Shown here: piece by piece, positions 40,461 to 48,791 of the stretch
Position numbering within the stretch: the first letter of the stretch is position 1
Layout: each line of letters starts with the position of its first letter
Assembly (NCBI GenBank): GCA_016703425.1
Contig: JADJCA010000015.1
Span: 248,001 to 312,000 of the forward strand
DNA length: 64,000 nucleotides
From: Myxococcales bacterium
GTDB lineage: Bacteria; Myxococcota_A; Polyangia; Polyangiales; Polyangiaceae
Reading direction: 5' to 3'
Program-made: the position numbers and the translations under genes
Notes under the pieces: generated by a model
What the model saw: only the letters and a program-made list of their open reading frames with translations
Told to the model about the DNA's origin: nothing
The model's database searches: none

Positions 40461-42773
40461 ATGCGCGCATCGTCCGCTTCGCTCCTGCCGCTCTCGCTTC
40501 TTGTCGCGCTCTCTTTCGCTGGCCATGCGCGTGCAGCGTCGATCGTCGTGACGAACACGAATGACGCTGGCCCGGGCTCGCTCCGCCAAGCGGTTCTCGA
40601 TGCCGCGACGGGCGACACCATCACGTTTTCTGCGACCCTCGCCGGGCAGACCATCACGCTGACGACAGCCGATACGGCTACGCAGTTCGTGAACCAGACG
40701 GACGGCGTCGCGGCGCCGTTTGGTCCGACAGGCATCGTCGTCGACGGCAAGACGCTCGTGATGGACGGCAAAGGCGCGCCGGGCCTCGTCATCAGCGGCG
40801 GCAACACACAACGACTCTTTGCGGTCACCGGGCAAGGAGGCTCCGGGATCAATCGTCCGGCCACCGCAGGCGATCTCACGGTGCGGAATCTCACACTCGC
40901 CGCCGGACTCGCGAAGGGAGGCGATGGCGCCCTCGGCGGACGCGACGGCGGCGGAGGCGGCGGTGGTGGCGGCGGCGCGGGCGCGGGCGGCGTTCTCTTC
41001 GTGGACGTGGGCGCGACCGCCACGTTCGATCGCCTGTTCGTTCGCGACAGCGTAGCCCAAGGAGGCTACGGCGGCGGCGGGCCGAACGGAGGTGGCGGGG
41101 GCGGCGGCGGAGGCGGCGGCGGCATGGGTGGCGCAGGCAGCATCGCGGGCGTTACGAGCGGAACGGGTGGTGGCCCCAATGGCGGCGGCGGCGATGGTGC
41201 TTTTGGTGGAGGCGGCCAAGGTGGAGCGGGCGTCGCGGGCGTCGGCCCCGCGGCTGGCGGTGGCAACGGCGGCTTCGGCGGAGGTGGCGGCGGCGGCGGC
41301 AACCAGGGCAGCGTGGGCAAGTCTGGAGGCTCGGGCGGAATTGGCGGGGGTGGCGGGGGCGGCGCCGGAGGCTCGACGTGGGGTTCGGGCGCTGCGAGTT
41401 CCCTCGGCGGCGGAAACGGCGGTAGCGGCAGCGCGACAAGCATCGGCTACGGCGGCGGCGGCGCGGGAATGGGCGGTTGCGTCTTCGCACTGGGAACCTT
41501 CAACGCGGTCGGGAGCACGTTCGCACGGTGCGCGGCGCAGGGAGGCGGCAGCCCGGGCACCGGCGGCGACGGCTTCGGGGGAGCCGTCGCGGTCCTCGGA
41601 GCGCTTGTCTCTGCCAACAGCACGTTTTCGGCGTGCTACGCGAAGGGCGGGCCGGGACACGGTGGCTTCGACGCTCTGGCCGATGGGGTGAGCTCAGGGG
41701 GCGCCGTCGCCTCGTACCTCGGCTCCCCTGGAAACGGAGTCGTTTCCGTCGTCTTCAGCACGTTCTCCGAGTGTCGAGCGGGTCACGGAAGCGCTATTTT
41801 TGCCAGCGGCTCGCAGGCGAGCGTCAACGACTCGATCGCGTACATCGAACCGTCCGACCCCAATGGCGACGTCGCCTCCTACAGCAATCTTTCCGGCGCG
41901 AACAACATCATCGGCTCTCTCGCAAACGGCGGAGCGTTCACCCCACCAAAGTTTTTTGTCTCGGCCGATCCGATGCTCGCACCGCTCGCCGACAATGGCG
42001 GACCGACGCCCACGTGTGCCATCCCATCGAACAGCCCCGCGCACGGTGCGGGCGACAGCGCGACGGCTTACGCGGCACTGCCGACCGGTGTTGGAGGTCT
42101 GGACCAGCGCGGCGTCACGCGTGTCCCGACTTCCGTCGATATCGGCGCGTTTCAAATTCCCGCGCTGCTCCTCGTGTCGCCGAACCCGGCGAGCGTCGCA
42201 CCGCTCGGAACGAAGGCCTTCACGGCGGCAGGGGGAGTCCCGGGCTACACGTTCGTGCTCAAGACCAACGGATCGAGCGGAAGCGTCAACGCATCGACGG
42301 GGGCCTACCAAGCGGGCGCCACAGGGAATGTCGTGGACGTCGTGCAAGTGACAGACGGGGTCGGCGCGACGGCGACGGCAACGGTCAACGTCGGAGCGGA
42401 CGATGGCGGTATCCCCGAAGGCGGCGCAGACAGTGGTGCCGTCGATGGGGCGGTCGACGCCGATCTAGCCGATGGTGATGTGGATGCCGGTACGATCGCC
42501 GTCGATGACGCAACCGCACCCGCTGGTGACGTGGATGCGGGCTCTGTCGACGACGCGGGCGCGCCTCCTCCTTCGACCGGTCCTGGCCTCGTCAACAAGG
42601 CCGCGGAGGGCGCTGGTGAAAAGCGAGCTGCATGCAGTGTGCACACGGTTGGGGCGCGAGGCGGAGATGGCTCCGGTGGTCTTCTCTTCTCCGCGTTGCT
42701 GCTTCTAGGCGGCCGCCTACTTCCACGGCCGCGCCGCCAACGGCATGACCGAGGGCTTCAGCGGCAAGGCTAA
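40461..42773 (+). CDS. Glycine-rich beta-helix surface protein with MYXO-CTERM-like tail
   Basis: A 770-residue protein. The signal peptide ends AGHARAA, then the choice-of-anchor/beta-helix start reads VVTNTNDAGPGSLRQAVLDA. Between residues about 150 and 340 glycine makes up most of the sequence (DGGGGGGGGGGAGAGG-type runs), and parallel beta-helix repeats continue to about 560. A putative Ig-like domain (LLLVSPNPASVAPLGTKAFT) precedes an Asp/Ala/Val linker. The C-terminus has a Cys, the hydrophobic run GGLLFSALLLLGGRLL and an Arg-rich end, as in MYXO-CTERM sorting signals. Function is probably adhesive or structural at the cell surface. Confidence 0.8.
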   Translation: MRASSASLLPLSLLVALSFAGHARAASIVVTNTNDAGPGSLRQAVLDAATGDTITFSATLAGQTITLTTADTATQFVNQTDGVAAPFGPTGIVVDGKTLVMDGKGAPGLVISGGNTQRLFAVTGQGGSGINRPATAGDLTVRNLTLAAGLAKGGDGALGGRDGGGGGGGGGGAGAGGVLFVDVGATATFDRLFVRDSVAQGGYGGGGPNGGGGGGGGGGGGMGGAGSIAGVTSGTGGGPNGGGGDGAFGGGGQGGAGVAGVGPAAGGGNGGFGGGGGGGGNQGSVGKSGGSGGIGGGGGGGAGGSTWGSGAASSLGGGNGGSGSATSIGYGGGGAGMGGCVFALGTFNAVGSTFARCAAQGGGSPGTGGDGFGGAVAVLGALVSANSTFSACYAKGGPGHGGFDALADGVSSGGAVASYLGSPGNGVVSVVFSTFSECRAGHGSAIFASGSQASVNDSIAYIEPSDPNGDVASYSNLSGANNIIGSLANGGAFTPPKFFVSADPMLAPLADNGGPTPTCAIPSNSPAHGAGDSATAYAALPTGVGGLDQRGVTRVPTSVDIGAFQIPALLLVSPNPASVAPLGTKAFTAAGGVPGYTFVLKTNGSSGSVNASTGAYQAGATGNVVDVVQVTDGVGATATATVNVGADDGGIPEGGADSGAVDGAVDADLADGDVDAGTIAVDDATAPAGDVDAGSVDDAGAPPPSTGPGLVNKAAEGAGEKRAACSVHTVGARGGDGSGGLLFSALLLLGGRLLPRPRRQRHDRGLQRQG

Positions 42774-42859
42774 GCTGGTCAACCGCCGAGCCGCCGGCTA
42801 CCGGAGCAACCACGTGGTCTGGGCACGCGATTTCGTCCAAGCCTACGACGTCCGGTTCC

Positions 42860-43012
42860 AGGAGATCGCGACGAAAATTCGGCGGCGCCTTCAAAGGCGT
42901 CGGCGTCCGGGTCGCGCGGACGGCACCGCACGCGCCCAACATGAACGCCGCCGAACGGTTCGTCGGCTCGATCCAGCCGCATGACACAGCGATCGCATTG
43001 GTAGGCACCACG
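42860..43012 (+). pseudogene. Integrase/transposase remnant 1, internally deleted
   Basis: The stretch reads GGAFKGVGVRVARTAPHAPN, then MNAAERFVG, matching the DDE integrase piece at 61188-61290. It then jumps to the element end (GATCGCATT then GTAGG). Everything between is deleted. Confidence 0.65.
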
Positions 43013-43035
43013 GCGACGCCGCGCGAACGGCCGAG

Positions 43036-43497
43036 CTACCGACCGTCGTTGGCGGTCGCCGTCGACTTCTCGAGAACCGGCCCCTCGAACGCGCTCTTCA
43101 GACTCACGCCCATCGCGTCGAGGATCCGACTCGCCCGGTCGACGGTGACGCCGTGGTACTCGTTGCGCTCGTCGCGTGACACCTGCGATTCGTTCACGTC
43201 GAGGCGCTCGGCGAGCTGCCTCTGGGTGAGGCCAAGGGCGATGCGAAGCGCGACCAGCGTGCGCCCGAGCCCGTGAAGGTTCTCGAGCTCGCCGAGATCG
43301 CCGCGCTTCAGGCGCTCGTAGGCCTCTACCTCCTCCTCGAGCTGAAGATGAAAGGAACGGAGCGGGTCCATCGCCCGCTTGATCTCGGTCTTCGTCAGCC
43401 CCGTCTTGGCCAGCGCCACCCGGTGGTCGGATAGACGCTTTCGCTCGTCCGCCAGGCGCTGCACCGCCTCCTTGTATTCAGCCTCGTTGCGGATCAT
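43036..43497 (-). CDS. Xre-family antitoxin-like regulator
   Basis: A 153-residue protein from the ATG at 43497, which overlaps the stop of the upstream NTase gene (ATGA). An N-terminal helical half (MIRNEAEYKEAVQRLADERK) leads into a Cro/C1-type helix-turn-helix (LVALRIALGLTQRQLAERLD, VNESQVSRDERNEYHGVTV). Xre proteins in this setting are antitoxins that repress their own operon. The palindromic sites at 44077-44097 are the probable target. Confidence 0.85.
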   Translation of the reverse strand: MIRNEAEYKEAVQRLADERKRLSDHRVALAKTGLTKTEIKRAMDPLRSFHLQLEEEVEAYERLKRGDLGELENLHGLGRTLVALRIALGLTQRQLAERLDVNESQVSRDERNEYHGVTVDRASRILDAMGVSLKSAFEGPVLEKSTATANDGR

Positions 43498-44048
43498 GGC
43501 GCTCCTCCAATCTTGATGATGCCCCTCGGCTTGCCGTCCGTACGAGAGAGGCGAAATGCCGAGGGAAACTCGAGCTCGTTGCCGAACGAATCCCGGATGC
43601 CCGAGAACTGTCCGTAGTGCGGGTAGAGCTCGACGCGATACTGGTGCCACATCGGCAGCTGCTTCTTCGGGTACCCGCGAAATGCGCGCCGCTCGGCGGG
43701 ATCCCACGTCCAGACCTTGTGGGGGTCGAGCAGGTTGAGCTGGCGCTGCAGCTCGCCGCTCGCAAATGTTTTCAGGTCGCAGACGAAGTAGCCATCGATG
43801 TCGTTCGGATGATCTTTGTCCTCGACGAACGAACCGTCGGCGAAGATGTCGCGAACGCCGACCTGCCAGAGCTGCCGCACGAGCGTCGCGAGACTCTCGA
43901 CCAGATATGCTCGCCACCGCGCGTCCCACGTGCCGGACCCCACGCCGTTTCCGGAGACCAGCGCCGACGCGCGAAGCTCGTCGAGCGTGAGCTCGTAGTC
44001 CCCCGCGGGAAGCAGGCCGTCGTCATCGAATACGGGGAGTGGGAGCAC
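43494..44048 (-). CDS. DUF6932-type nucleotidyltransferase-like protein, toxin candidate
   Basis: A 184-residue protein from a GTG at 44048. RQLWQVGVRDIFADGSFVED then HPNDIDGYF is the pol-beta nucleotidyltransferase pattern (GS plus D-x-D), characteristic of DUF6932. WDPAERRAFRGYPKKQLPMW and YRVELYPHYG are further family hallmarks. Coupled by ATGA to the downstream Xre gene, it forms a two-gene operon like MNT- or AbiE-type toxin-antitoxin systems, in which the NTase blocks translation by modifying RNA or protein. In this order the NTase comes first. The target is unknown. Confidence 0.8.
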   Translation of the reverse strand: MLPLPVFDDDGLLPAGDYELTLDELRASALVSGNGVGSGTWDARWRAYLVESLATLVRQLWQVGVRDIFADGSFVEDKDHPNDIDGYFVCDLKTFASGELQRQLNLLDPHKVWTWDPAERRAFRGYPKKQLPMWHQYRVELYPHYGQFSGIRDSFGNELEFPSAFRLSRTDGKPRGIIKIGGAP

Positions 44049-44076
44049 CCTACAAACGTAGCTAGCATAACAAATA

Positions 44077-44097
44077 TGTCAAGCTTGACACGTGTCA
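44077..44097. promoter_or_regulatory. Two overlapping perfect palindromes over the NTase/Xre promoter
   Basis: TGTCAAGCTTGACA (44077-44090) and TGACACGTGTCA (44086-44097) are each perfect inverted repeats sharing five bases. On the minus strand TTGACA boxes occur within them, followed 16-17 bases on by TATTTG or TATGCT. The operator therefore overlaps the promoter 30 bp before the GTG. Confidence 0.8.
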
Positions 44098-44565
44098 AAC
44101 ACGACCGCAGATCTTCGTGCCCTTCTTCCTCGACACTACAACGAGGCGCGTCCTCTTCAGGCATTGCTCACGCAGCGGCCGGACATTGGCGAGGCGTCCC
44201 GACATGCCGTACGCCTTTGGATCGAATCGGAGGGCCACCGACGACTCTCGCTGCGATCGATCCTCGACCTGCCGAAGAAAACGTATCGGGCGCGCGTGGT
44301 TCCGATCGAGATCCCGTCCTTCGCGCTCGAGAAGGCAAACGTATTCTTCGTCGGCGGCGACCGCGTCCTCGTCGATCACGCGACGCGCGGTCGCTTCTGG
44401 TTCCCGGTCCATGATTGCGGGCTTACGAAGGGCGACGCGGTGGAGATCGGCGACTCCTTCGACACCGCGAAACACGCTCGTCGCAGTATCGAGTGGCCCG
44501 CCCGAGAGGATTCGCACGAGGCTGGCGGGAGCCAGCCTCGTGATCGACCAGTCCTCGAACCATGA
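44092..44565 (+). CDS. Composite frame: integrase C-terminal piece joined to an unknown fragment
   Basis: The 157-residue frame contains RHYNEARPLQALLTQRP (44131-44185), the usual C-terminal phrase of DDE integrases. After it come about 90 residues of unrelated protein-like sequence (KTYRARVVPIEIPSFALEKA, VDHATRGRFWFPVHDCG). It ends inside the hairpin repeat. It is probably a junction of remnants rather than a functional gene. Confidence 0.35.
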   Translation: MSNTTADLRALLPRHYNEARPLQALLTQRPDIGEASRHAVRLWIESEGHRRLSLRSILDLPKKTYRARVVPIEIPSFALEKANVFFVGGDRVLVDHATRGRFWFPVHDCGLTKGDAVEIGDSFDTAKHARRSIEWPAREDSHEAGGSQPRDRPVLEP

Positions 44566-44704
44566 AGTCGGTCGCCGTGAGGCCGCAACACATGTGCCCT
44601 TTGACCATGAAGCACAGCCCGCTGAACATCTTCTTCTCCGCGACGTCCCCGCGATCGGCGAGCGCAACGCGAACCCTGTCCGCGAATGGCTCGTTGTAGC
44701 TCAT
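44423..44704 (-). CDS. TfoX N-terminal-domain protein, 3' end replaced by a repeat
   Basis: A 93-residue frame whose first 50 residues are a clear TfoX_N domain (SYNEPFADRVRVALADRGDV, then EKKMFSGLCFMVKGHMCCG). After DFMVRG the sequence enters the dispersed hairpin repeat (GSRQPRANPLGRA), and the usual last 50-60 residues of the family are absent. The ATG overlaps the stop of the SRPBCC gene (ATGA), so the two were one operon. TfoX_N proteins have unclear biochemical roles. This one is probably damaged. Confidence 0.75.
   Translation of the reverse strand: MSYNEPFADRVRVALADRGDVAEKKMFSGLCFMVKGHMCCGLTATDFMVRGLVDHEAGSRQPRANPLGRATRYCDERVSRCRRSRRSPPRRPS
44506..44560 (+). repeat. Dispersed hairpin repeat, copy 1 (GNRA-type loop)
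   Basis: GCCCGAGAGGATTCG is followed by a perfect 12-bp stem, CACGAGGCTGGC with its complement, closing a GGGA loop (44515-44542). Related copies lie at 49603-49635 and 54166-54220. This copy cuts into the end of the TfoX-like gene. Confidence 0.8.
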
Positions 44705-45207
44705 CGCGACGGCGAGCTTCTATTCGCGCCGGCGGACGACGAGGCTCGCGCACCGCCTGCCTGCGCCTGCTCCTCCACGTGGCGCTTCAGCCCGACGAAG
44801 AAGCCTTTGATGCCCGAGTCCCACTTCTTGCGGACCATGAGCGCGTCCATCACCTTGCCCAAAGGTCCGAACTTGAGCTCGTACTCCATTCGCTGACGGA
44901 CAACGGTCTCGTCGCCCGCCTTCTCGAGGGTGTACGTATGCCGGAGCGACTTGACCGGGAGCGCGCACTCGTAGAGCTCGAAGCCGATTGTCTCTGCGGG
45001 CTGCCATGACGTAACGCGCTCGCGAAACCAGCCGCCCGGCGCCAGATCGCACTGCCTTGCGGCGCCAACGCCAGCAGGCGCTCCGTCGAGGATTTTCGCC
45101 AGGGTGACGCCTGGATCGTACTCGTGCAGGGCATCGAGCTTGCCCAGGACCGACCAGACGTCCTCTGGCGAGGCGTTGATTCGAATCGAGTTCTCCAGGA
45201 CCGTCAT
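44701..45207 (-). CDS. SRPBCC-family (polyketide cyclase/START-like) protein
   Basis: A 168-residue protein from the ATG at 45207 with an upstream GGGGTG. The helix-grip fold pattern is visible: NSIRINASPEDVWSVLGKLD, ARQCDLAPGGWFRERVTSW, YTLEKAGDETVVRQRMEYEL, GKVMDALMVRKKWDSG. Such proteins bind hydrophobic ligands. It is the first gene of an operon with the TfoX-like gene and is divergent from an HxlR regulator, with two repeated sites between them. Confidence 0.85.
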   Translation of the reverse strand: MTVLENSIRINASPEDVWSVLGKLDALHEYDPGVTLAKILDGAPAGVGAARQCDLAPGGWFRERVTSWQPAETIGFELYECALPVKSLRHTYTLEKAGDETVVRQRMEYELKFGPLGKVMDALMVRKKWDSGIKGFFVGLKRHVEEQAQAGGARASSSAGANRSSPSR

Positions 45208-45224
45208 GGCACACCCCTTCGTGA

Positions 45225-45276
45225 CTTGTGTTTTGCAAGCTTGGGTGTAACAGTGTGCCTTGCGTTTTGCAAGTTT
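45225..45276. promoter_or_regulatory. Two direct repeats, probable HxlR operators
   Basis: CTTGTGTTTTGCAAGCTT (45225-45242) and CTTGCGTTTTGCAAGTTT (45259-45276) are 34 bp apart, about three helical turns. Each is itself an inverted repeat (CTTG-N7-CAAG). They lie between divergent HxlR and SRPBCC genes. Confidence 0.8.
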
Positions 45277-45296
45277 CACCAGAAGGACCGTTCGCC

Positions 45297-45719
45297 GTGC
45301 CCAAGCGCCGACCGCAGCCGAGTTCACACTGCCCCATCCACTTCGCCCTCGATATCTTCGGGGACGCCTGGAGCTTGCTCGTCGTGCGCGACCTCATGTT
45401 CAAGGGCAAGAGCAGCTACAGGGAGTTGCTTGCGTCTGATGAACACATCTCGACGAACATCCTGGCGGAACGTCTAGAGCGACTCGAAGCGCACGGGATC
45501 ATCACCAAGGACGTCATCCACACCGCGGCGGCACGCACGCGCTACACGCTCACTCCGAAGGGCGTGGATCTCATGCCCATGCTCCTCGAGATGATCGCCT
45601 GGAGCGCCCGCTACGATGCGAAGACCGCTGCGCCGCGAGGCTTCGCGCGACGCGTCCGCACGGATCGCGACGCGCTCGTCCGCGAGCTCAGGGCTCAACT
45701 CCACGAGAGAGAGACGTGA
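45297..45719 (+). CDS. HxlR-family transcriptional regulator
   Basis: A 140-residue regulator from the GTG at 45297. The winged-helix signature is textbook: CPIHFALDIFGDAWSLLVVR, FKGKSSYRELLASDEHISTN, LAERLERLEAHGI and RYTLTPKGVDLMPML. The longer frame from 45228 runs through the operator repeats and is rejected. HxlR proteins respond to aldehydes, redox or ligands. It probably controls itself and the divergent SRPBCC-TfoX operon through the repeats at 45225-45276. Confidence 0.92.
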   Translation: MPKRRPQPSSHCPIHFALDIFGDAWSLLVVRDLMFKGKSSYRELLASDEHISTNILAERLERLEAHGIITKDVIHTAAARTRYTLTPKGVDLMPMLLEMIAWSARYDAKTAAPRGFARRVRTDRDALVRELRAQLHERET

Positions 45720-45905
45720 CCGCGCTGCGCGTGCCTATCGTCAGATGCGTGGACGGCCGAAGCATCGCGCTAGGCGCGGGCTTCCGGAGCGCCCGGCGCG
45801 GCGGCCCTCCAGAAAAATGCACGAGGCAGTGTCCAAGACGCGTCCGCTCGGGCGTCATAGTGTGTCGATCGCGTTGACCGACCCAACCGCAGAAGGAGCA
45901 AAATC

Positions 45906-46249
45906 ATGCCCAAGTACCTGTGTATGCAACGAAATCTACGGACTGCGAATGGCCCAAAGGGTGAGAAGCCTTCGCCCGCCCAGATGCAGGAGATGTACGC
46001 CCAGTTCGGCGCCTGGCAGGCGAAGTTCAAGAAGAACCTCGTCGACATGGGGGGAAGCTCGGAGAGGGACGACTCGTCACCTCTCAGCCGGCGGCGGACG
46101 GACCGTTCGTCGAGGTCAAGGAGTTGGTCGGCGGCTACATGATCGTCTCGGCAGAGAACCTCGACGAAGCGATCGAGGTCGCTCGTGGGTGTCCGGGACT
46201 GGTGGGCCCCAGCTCAGGCGTGGAGGTCATCGAGATCCACACGCCTTGA
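45906..46249 (+). pseudogene. YCII-related protein, frameshifted in a G-run
   Basis: MPKYLCMQRNLRTANGPKGE, then AQMQEMYAQFGAWQAKFKKN is the start of a YCII/DGPF-type dimeric alpha/beta-barrel protein. After VDMGG one G of a poly-G run is missing (near 46052) and the protein continues in the next frame (DGPFVEVKELVGGYMIVSAE, then GVEVIEIHTP). The stop overlaps the sigma-factor start (TTGA). This pairing of YCII protein with an ECF sigma factor is common. A sequencing error in the G-run is quite possible. Confidence 0.75.
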
Positions 46250-47493
46250 GCGCGCCGCGCCTCGCTCCGCACTTCTTCCGGCACGAGTACGGCCGGCTTG
46301 TCGCGACGCTCTCGCGCCGCCTGGGAGTGCACCACCTCGAGGCGGTTGAGGATGCCGTTCAGTCCGCGCTGATGAGCGCGCTCGAGACGTGGACCGTGGC
46401 GGGCGTGCCCGACAATCCGTCCGGCTGGCTCTTTCGAGTCGCGCACAACGGTCTCGTCGGGGAGCTCCGCCAGCGAACCCGTCGCCGCCGCATCGTACGC
46501 GAGAACGGGTCCGAGCCCATGGGGGCTTCGGAGGACGCTCCGGAGCCCTTCCTGGCCGGTGAGATGCAAGACGACCTGCTCAGGATGCTGTTCGTCTGCT
46601 GCGACGACGGGCTCCCGCCCGAGTCGCAACTGGTCTTGGCTCTCAAGACGCTTTGCGGTTTCGACGTTCGGGAGATCGCGCTCCGGCTGTTCAGCACCGA
46701 GGCCAATGTCTACAAGCGCCTCGAGCGGGCCCGCAATCGGCTGCGAGAAGTTCCGCCCTCTATCGACGAGCTGACGTCGGAGCAGTACGCCTCGCGCCTG
46801 CCTGCGGTGCACAAGATCCTCTACCTCTTGTTCACGGAGGGCTACCTCTCGTCGCACGCCGAGACCGCCATCCGCCAGGAGTTGTCCGACGAAGCGATAC
46901 GACTGGCTTCCATCTTGGCGGAACATCCAGTCGGGGAGGCTCCCGAGACCTCTGCGCTCCTCGCCCTGATGCATCTGCACGCGGCTCGGATCACGGCGCG
47001 CCAGGACGCCTCGGGCGGGCTCATTCTGCTCGAGGAGCAGGACCGAGCGCTGTGGGACCAGGAGAGGATCCAGCTCGGGCTCTCCTGGCTCGCGGATTCT
47101 GCCCGCGGCGAGGTCTTCTCGCGCTACCACGCGGAGGCAGGGATCGCGGCCGAGCACAGCCTCGCCCCGTCGTTCGCGGAGACGCGCTGGGAGAAGGTCG
47201 TCGAGTGCTACGAGCTGCTCGAGCAGGTCGCCCCCTCCGCGCTGCACAAACTCAACCGCGCGGTGGCGGTCGCGCAGTGGCAAGGCCCCGCGGCGGGGCT
47301 CGCATTGCTCGAGGGCTTTGAACCGCCGAGCTGGCTCGCCGGGTCCTATCAGTGGGCAGCGGTGCTCGCGGACCTGCATCGGCGCTGCGGACACGACCAT
47401 GCCGCCCGACGCTATCGAGATGTCGCGGTGAACTCCGCCCCGACCCATGCCGTGCGGGAGCTCTTGGAGAGACGGCTCCAGATCGGCACGTAG
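46246..47493 (+). CDS. ECF-type RNA polymerase sigma factor with C-terminal extension (DUF6596 group)
   Basis: A 415-residue protein from a TTG overlapping the YCII stop. Region 2 (RLVATLSRRLGVHHLEAVED, VQSALMSALETW) and region 4 (SQLVLALKTLCGFDVREIAL, RLFSTEANVYKRLERARNRL) bind promoter and core. The 250-residue C-terminus with PAVHKILYLLFTEGYLSSH and LHKLNRAVAVAQWQGP is the extension of this sigma group. Such sigma factors are genetically linked to YCII-like proteins, as here. The target regulon is unknown. Confidence 0.92.
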   Translation: MSAPRLAPHFFRHEYGRLVATLSRRLGVHHLEAVEDAVQSALMSALETWTVAGVPDNPSGWLFRVAHNGLVGELRQRTRRRRIVRENGSEPMGASEDAPEPFLAGEMQDDLLRMLFVCCDDGLPPESQLVLALKTLCGFDVREIALRLFSTEANVYKRLERARNRLREVPPSIDELTSEQYASRLPAVHKILYLLFTEGYLSSHAETAIRQELSDEAIRLASILAEHPVGEAPETSALLALMHLHAARITARQDASGGLILLEEQDRALWDQERIQLGLSWLADSARGEVFSRYHAEAGIAAEHSLAPSFAETRWEKVVECYELLEQVAPSALHKLNRAVAVAQWQGPAAGLALLEGFEPPSWLAGSYQWAAVLADLHRRCGHDHAARRYRDVAVNSAPTHAVRELLERRLQIGT

Positions 47494-47514
47494 TCGAACG
47501 GCCAAGGCGAGCGC

Positions 47515-47665
47515 CCGTGCCGAGCCCTCGCGACCGGCAAACCGAGCGCTCACGTGCACCCCACACGGATCACCTGCTCTTTGTAGAGAGCACCCCGAGA
47601 GCCATCACCCGCGAATTCCAGCGCGACGTGCGCGCTCACGACCTCCGAGGCCGCCGGTCACCAAG
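47515..47665. repeat. 150-bp dispersed repeat, copy 1
   Basis: Matches 51990-52137 at about 80% by eye. Shared phrases include TGCACCCCACACGGA, GCTCTTTGTAGAGAGC (a perfect hairpin core) and GCGAATTCCAGCGCG. No convincing gene overlaps both copies. A short minus-strand frame (ALEFA then GSRGALYKE) is partly conserved. Confidence 0.75.
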
Positions 47666-47717
47666 GTTCACTCCGCCTTAGGCTCTGTGGCCGTCACTGG
47701 ACTCCGTCCACGTCGCT

Positions 47718-48791
47718 CTAGGGTTGGGACGCGCTCGTGTGCTCGCGGATGAAGGTGCCCGCGTCGGCGATCGCCTTCGTACCCTCGGGCGTAACGCCGC
47801 GGAGGAGATGCCAGACGTGCACCATGTCCGGCGTCTCCGAATAGGTCACCGGAGCGCCTTGCTCCTTCGCGCGAGCAGCGAAGGCTCGAATCTGACCGAC
47901 GAGCGTTTCGAGCGCGCCGGCCTGGACGAGCACCGGCGTCGGCCCTGCGAAGTCGGCGAAGAGCGGGGACACGTCGGGGCTCGATGCGTCCTTGCCGGAG
48001 AGGTAGTTGCGCGCAGCGAGGAGGCAGTGCTCTCTGCCGACGAAGTCGTAGCGTTCGTTCGTTGCGAAGCTTTCGCCGGAGCATCCCAGATCGACCCAGG
48101 GGCTGATCGCGACGGCCGCTCCGGGCAGCTCGATGCCCTCGGCACGGAGTGCGAGGAGCGTGCTCAGGACGAGACCGCCGCCCGCCGAATCGCCGGCGAG
48201 TGCGATGCGCTTCGGCGCGAGGCCGCGTGCAAGCAGATAGCGATACGCCTTCACCGCATCGGCAACCGCGGCCGGATACGGGTGCTCGGGCGCGAGCCCG
48301 TACTCGAGGGCGAGCGTCTTCGCGCGCGACGCGCGCGCGAGCGCGCCGATCATCTCGCCGTGCGTGCGCAGGGACCCGAAGACGAAGCCGCCGCCATGGA
48401 AGTAGAGGAGGACCGATTCGCCGGCATCGGGTGGCTCGAGCCATGCCCCGTAGAGCGGCCGACCTTCGCCCGCATCGATCTTCACGAAGCGAGGCGGAAG
48501 GCCGTCGGTCTTGAGCGGGCTCATCGCTTCACCGACGTTTCGCCACCGCACCATGCCGATCTTCGGCATGACCGCCCAAGAGCCACGCGTCGCGGACACG
48601 ACGAGTTCGAACGCGAACGGCCAGTTCGGATGCCGCCGTCGTCCGACGAGACGACGGAACAGCGCGCCGAGCATTGCACCGAGCGCGGCGCCGACGACGC
48701 GCATCGAATCCCACGCCCTCGCCTTCGGGCGCGGCAGCGCAACGGCCGTGTCCACGGACTCTTCGCCCAGGTCCTTCACGTCATCCGGCAT
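47718..48791 (-). CDS. HSL-family alpha/beta hydrolase (esterase)
   Basis: A 357-residue enzyme. The hormone-sensitive-lipase-family features are complete: oxyanion-hole LLYFHGGGFVFGSLRTH, nucleophile GDSAGGGLVLSTL, the acid region, and the catalytic His in DMVHVWHLL. An N-terminal 90-residue extension contains a hydrophobic stretch (VVGAALGAMLGALF) that may anchor it to the membrane. It overlaps the upstream TetR gene by 11 bp, so both form an operon. Substrates are likely short-chain acyl esters. Confidence 0.9.
   Translation of the reverse strand: MPDDVKDLGEESVDTAVALPRPKARAWDSMRVVGAALGAMLGALFRRLVGRRRHPNWPFAFELVVSATRGSWAVMPKIGMVRWRNVGEAMSPLKTDGLPPRFVKIDAGEGRPLYGAWLEPPDAGESVLLYFHGGGFVFGSLRTHGEMIGALARASRAKTLALEYGLAPEHPYPAAVADAVKAYRYLLARGLAPKRIALAGDSAGGGLVLSTLLALRAEGIELPGAAVAISPWVDLGCSGESFATNERYDFVGREHCLLAARNYLSGKDASSPDVSPLFADFAGPTPVLVQAGALETLVGQIRAFAARAKEQGAPVTYSETPDMVHVWHLLRGVTPEGTKAIADAGTFIREHTSASQP

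Noticed and set aside
42592..43011. Minus-strand frame over the integrase remnant
   Set aside because: It is antisense of the recognised integrase phrase and has no independent support.
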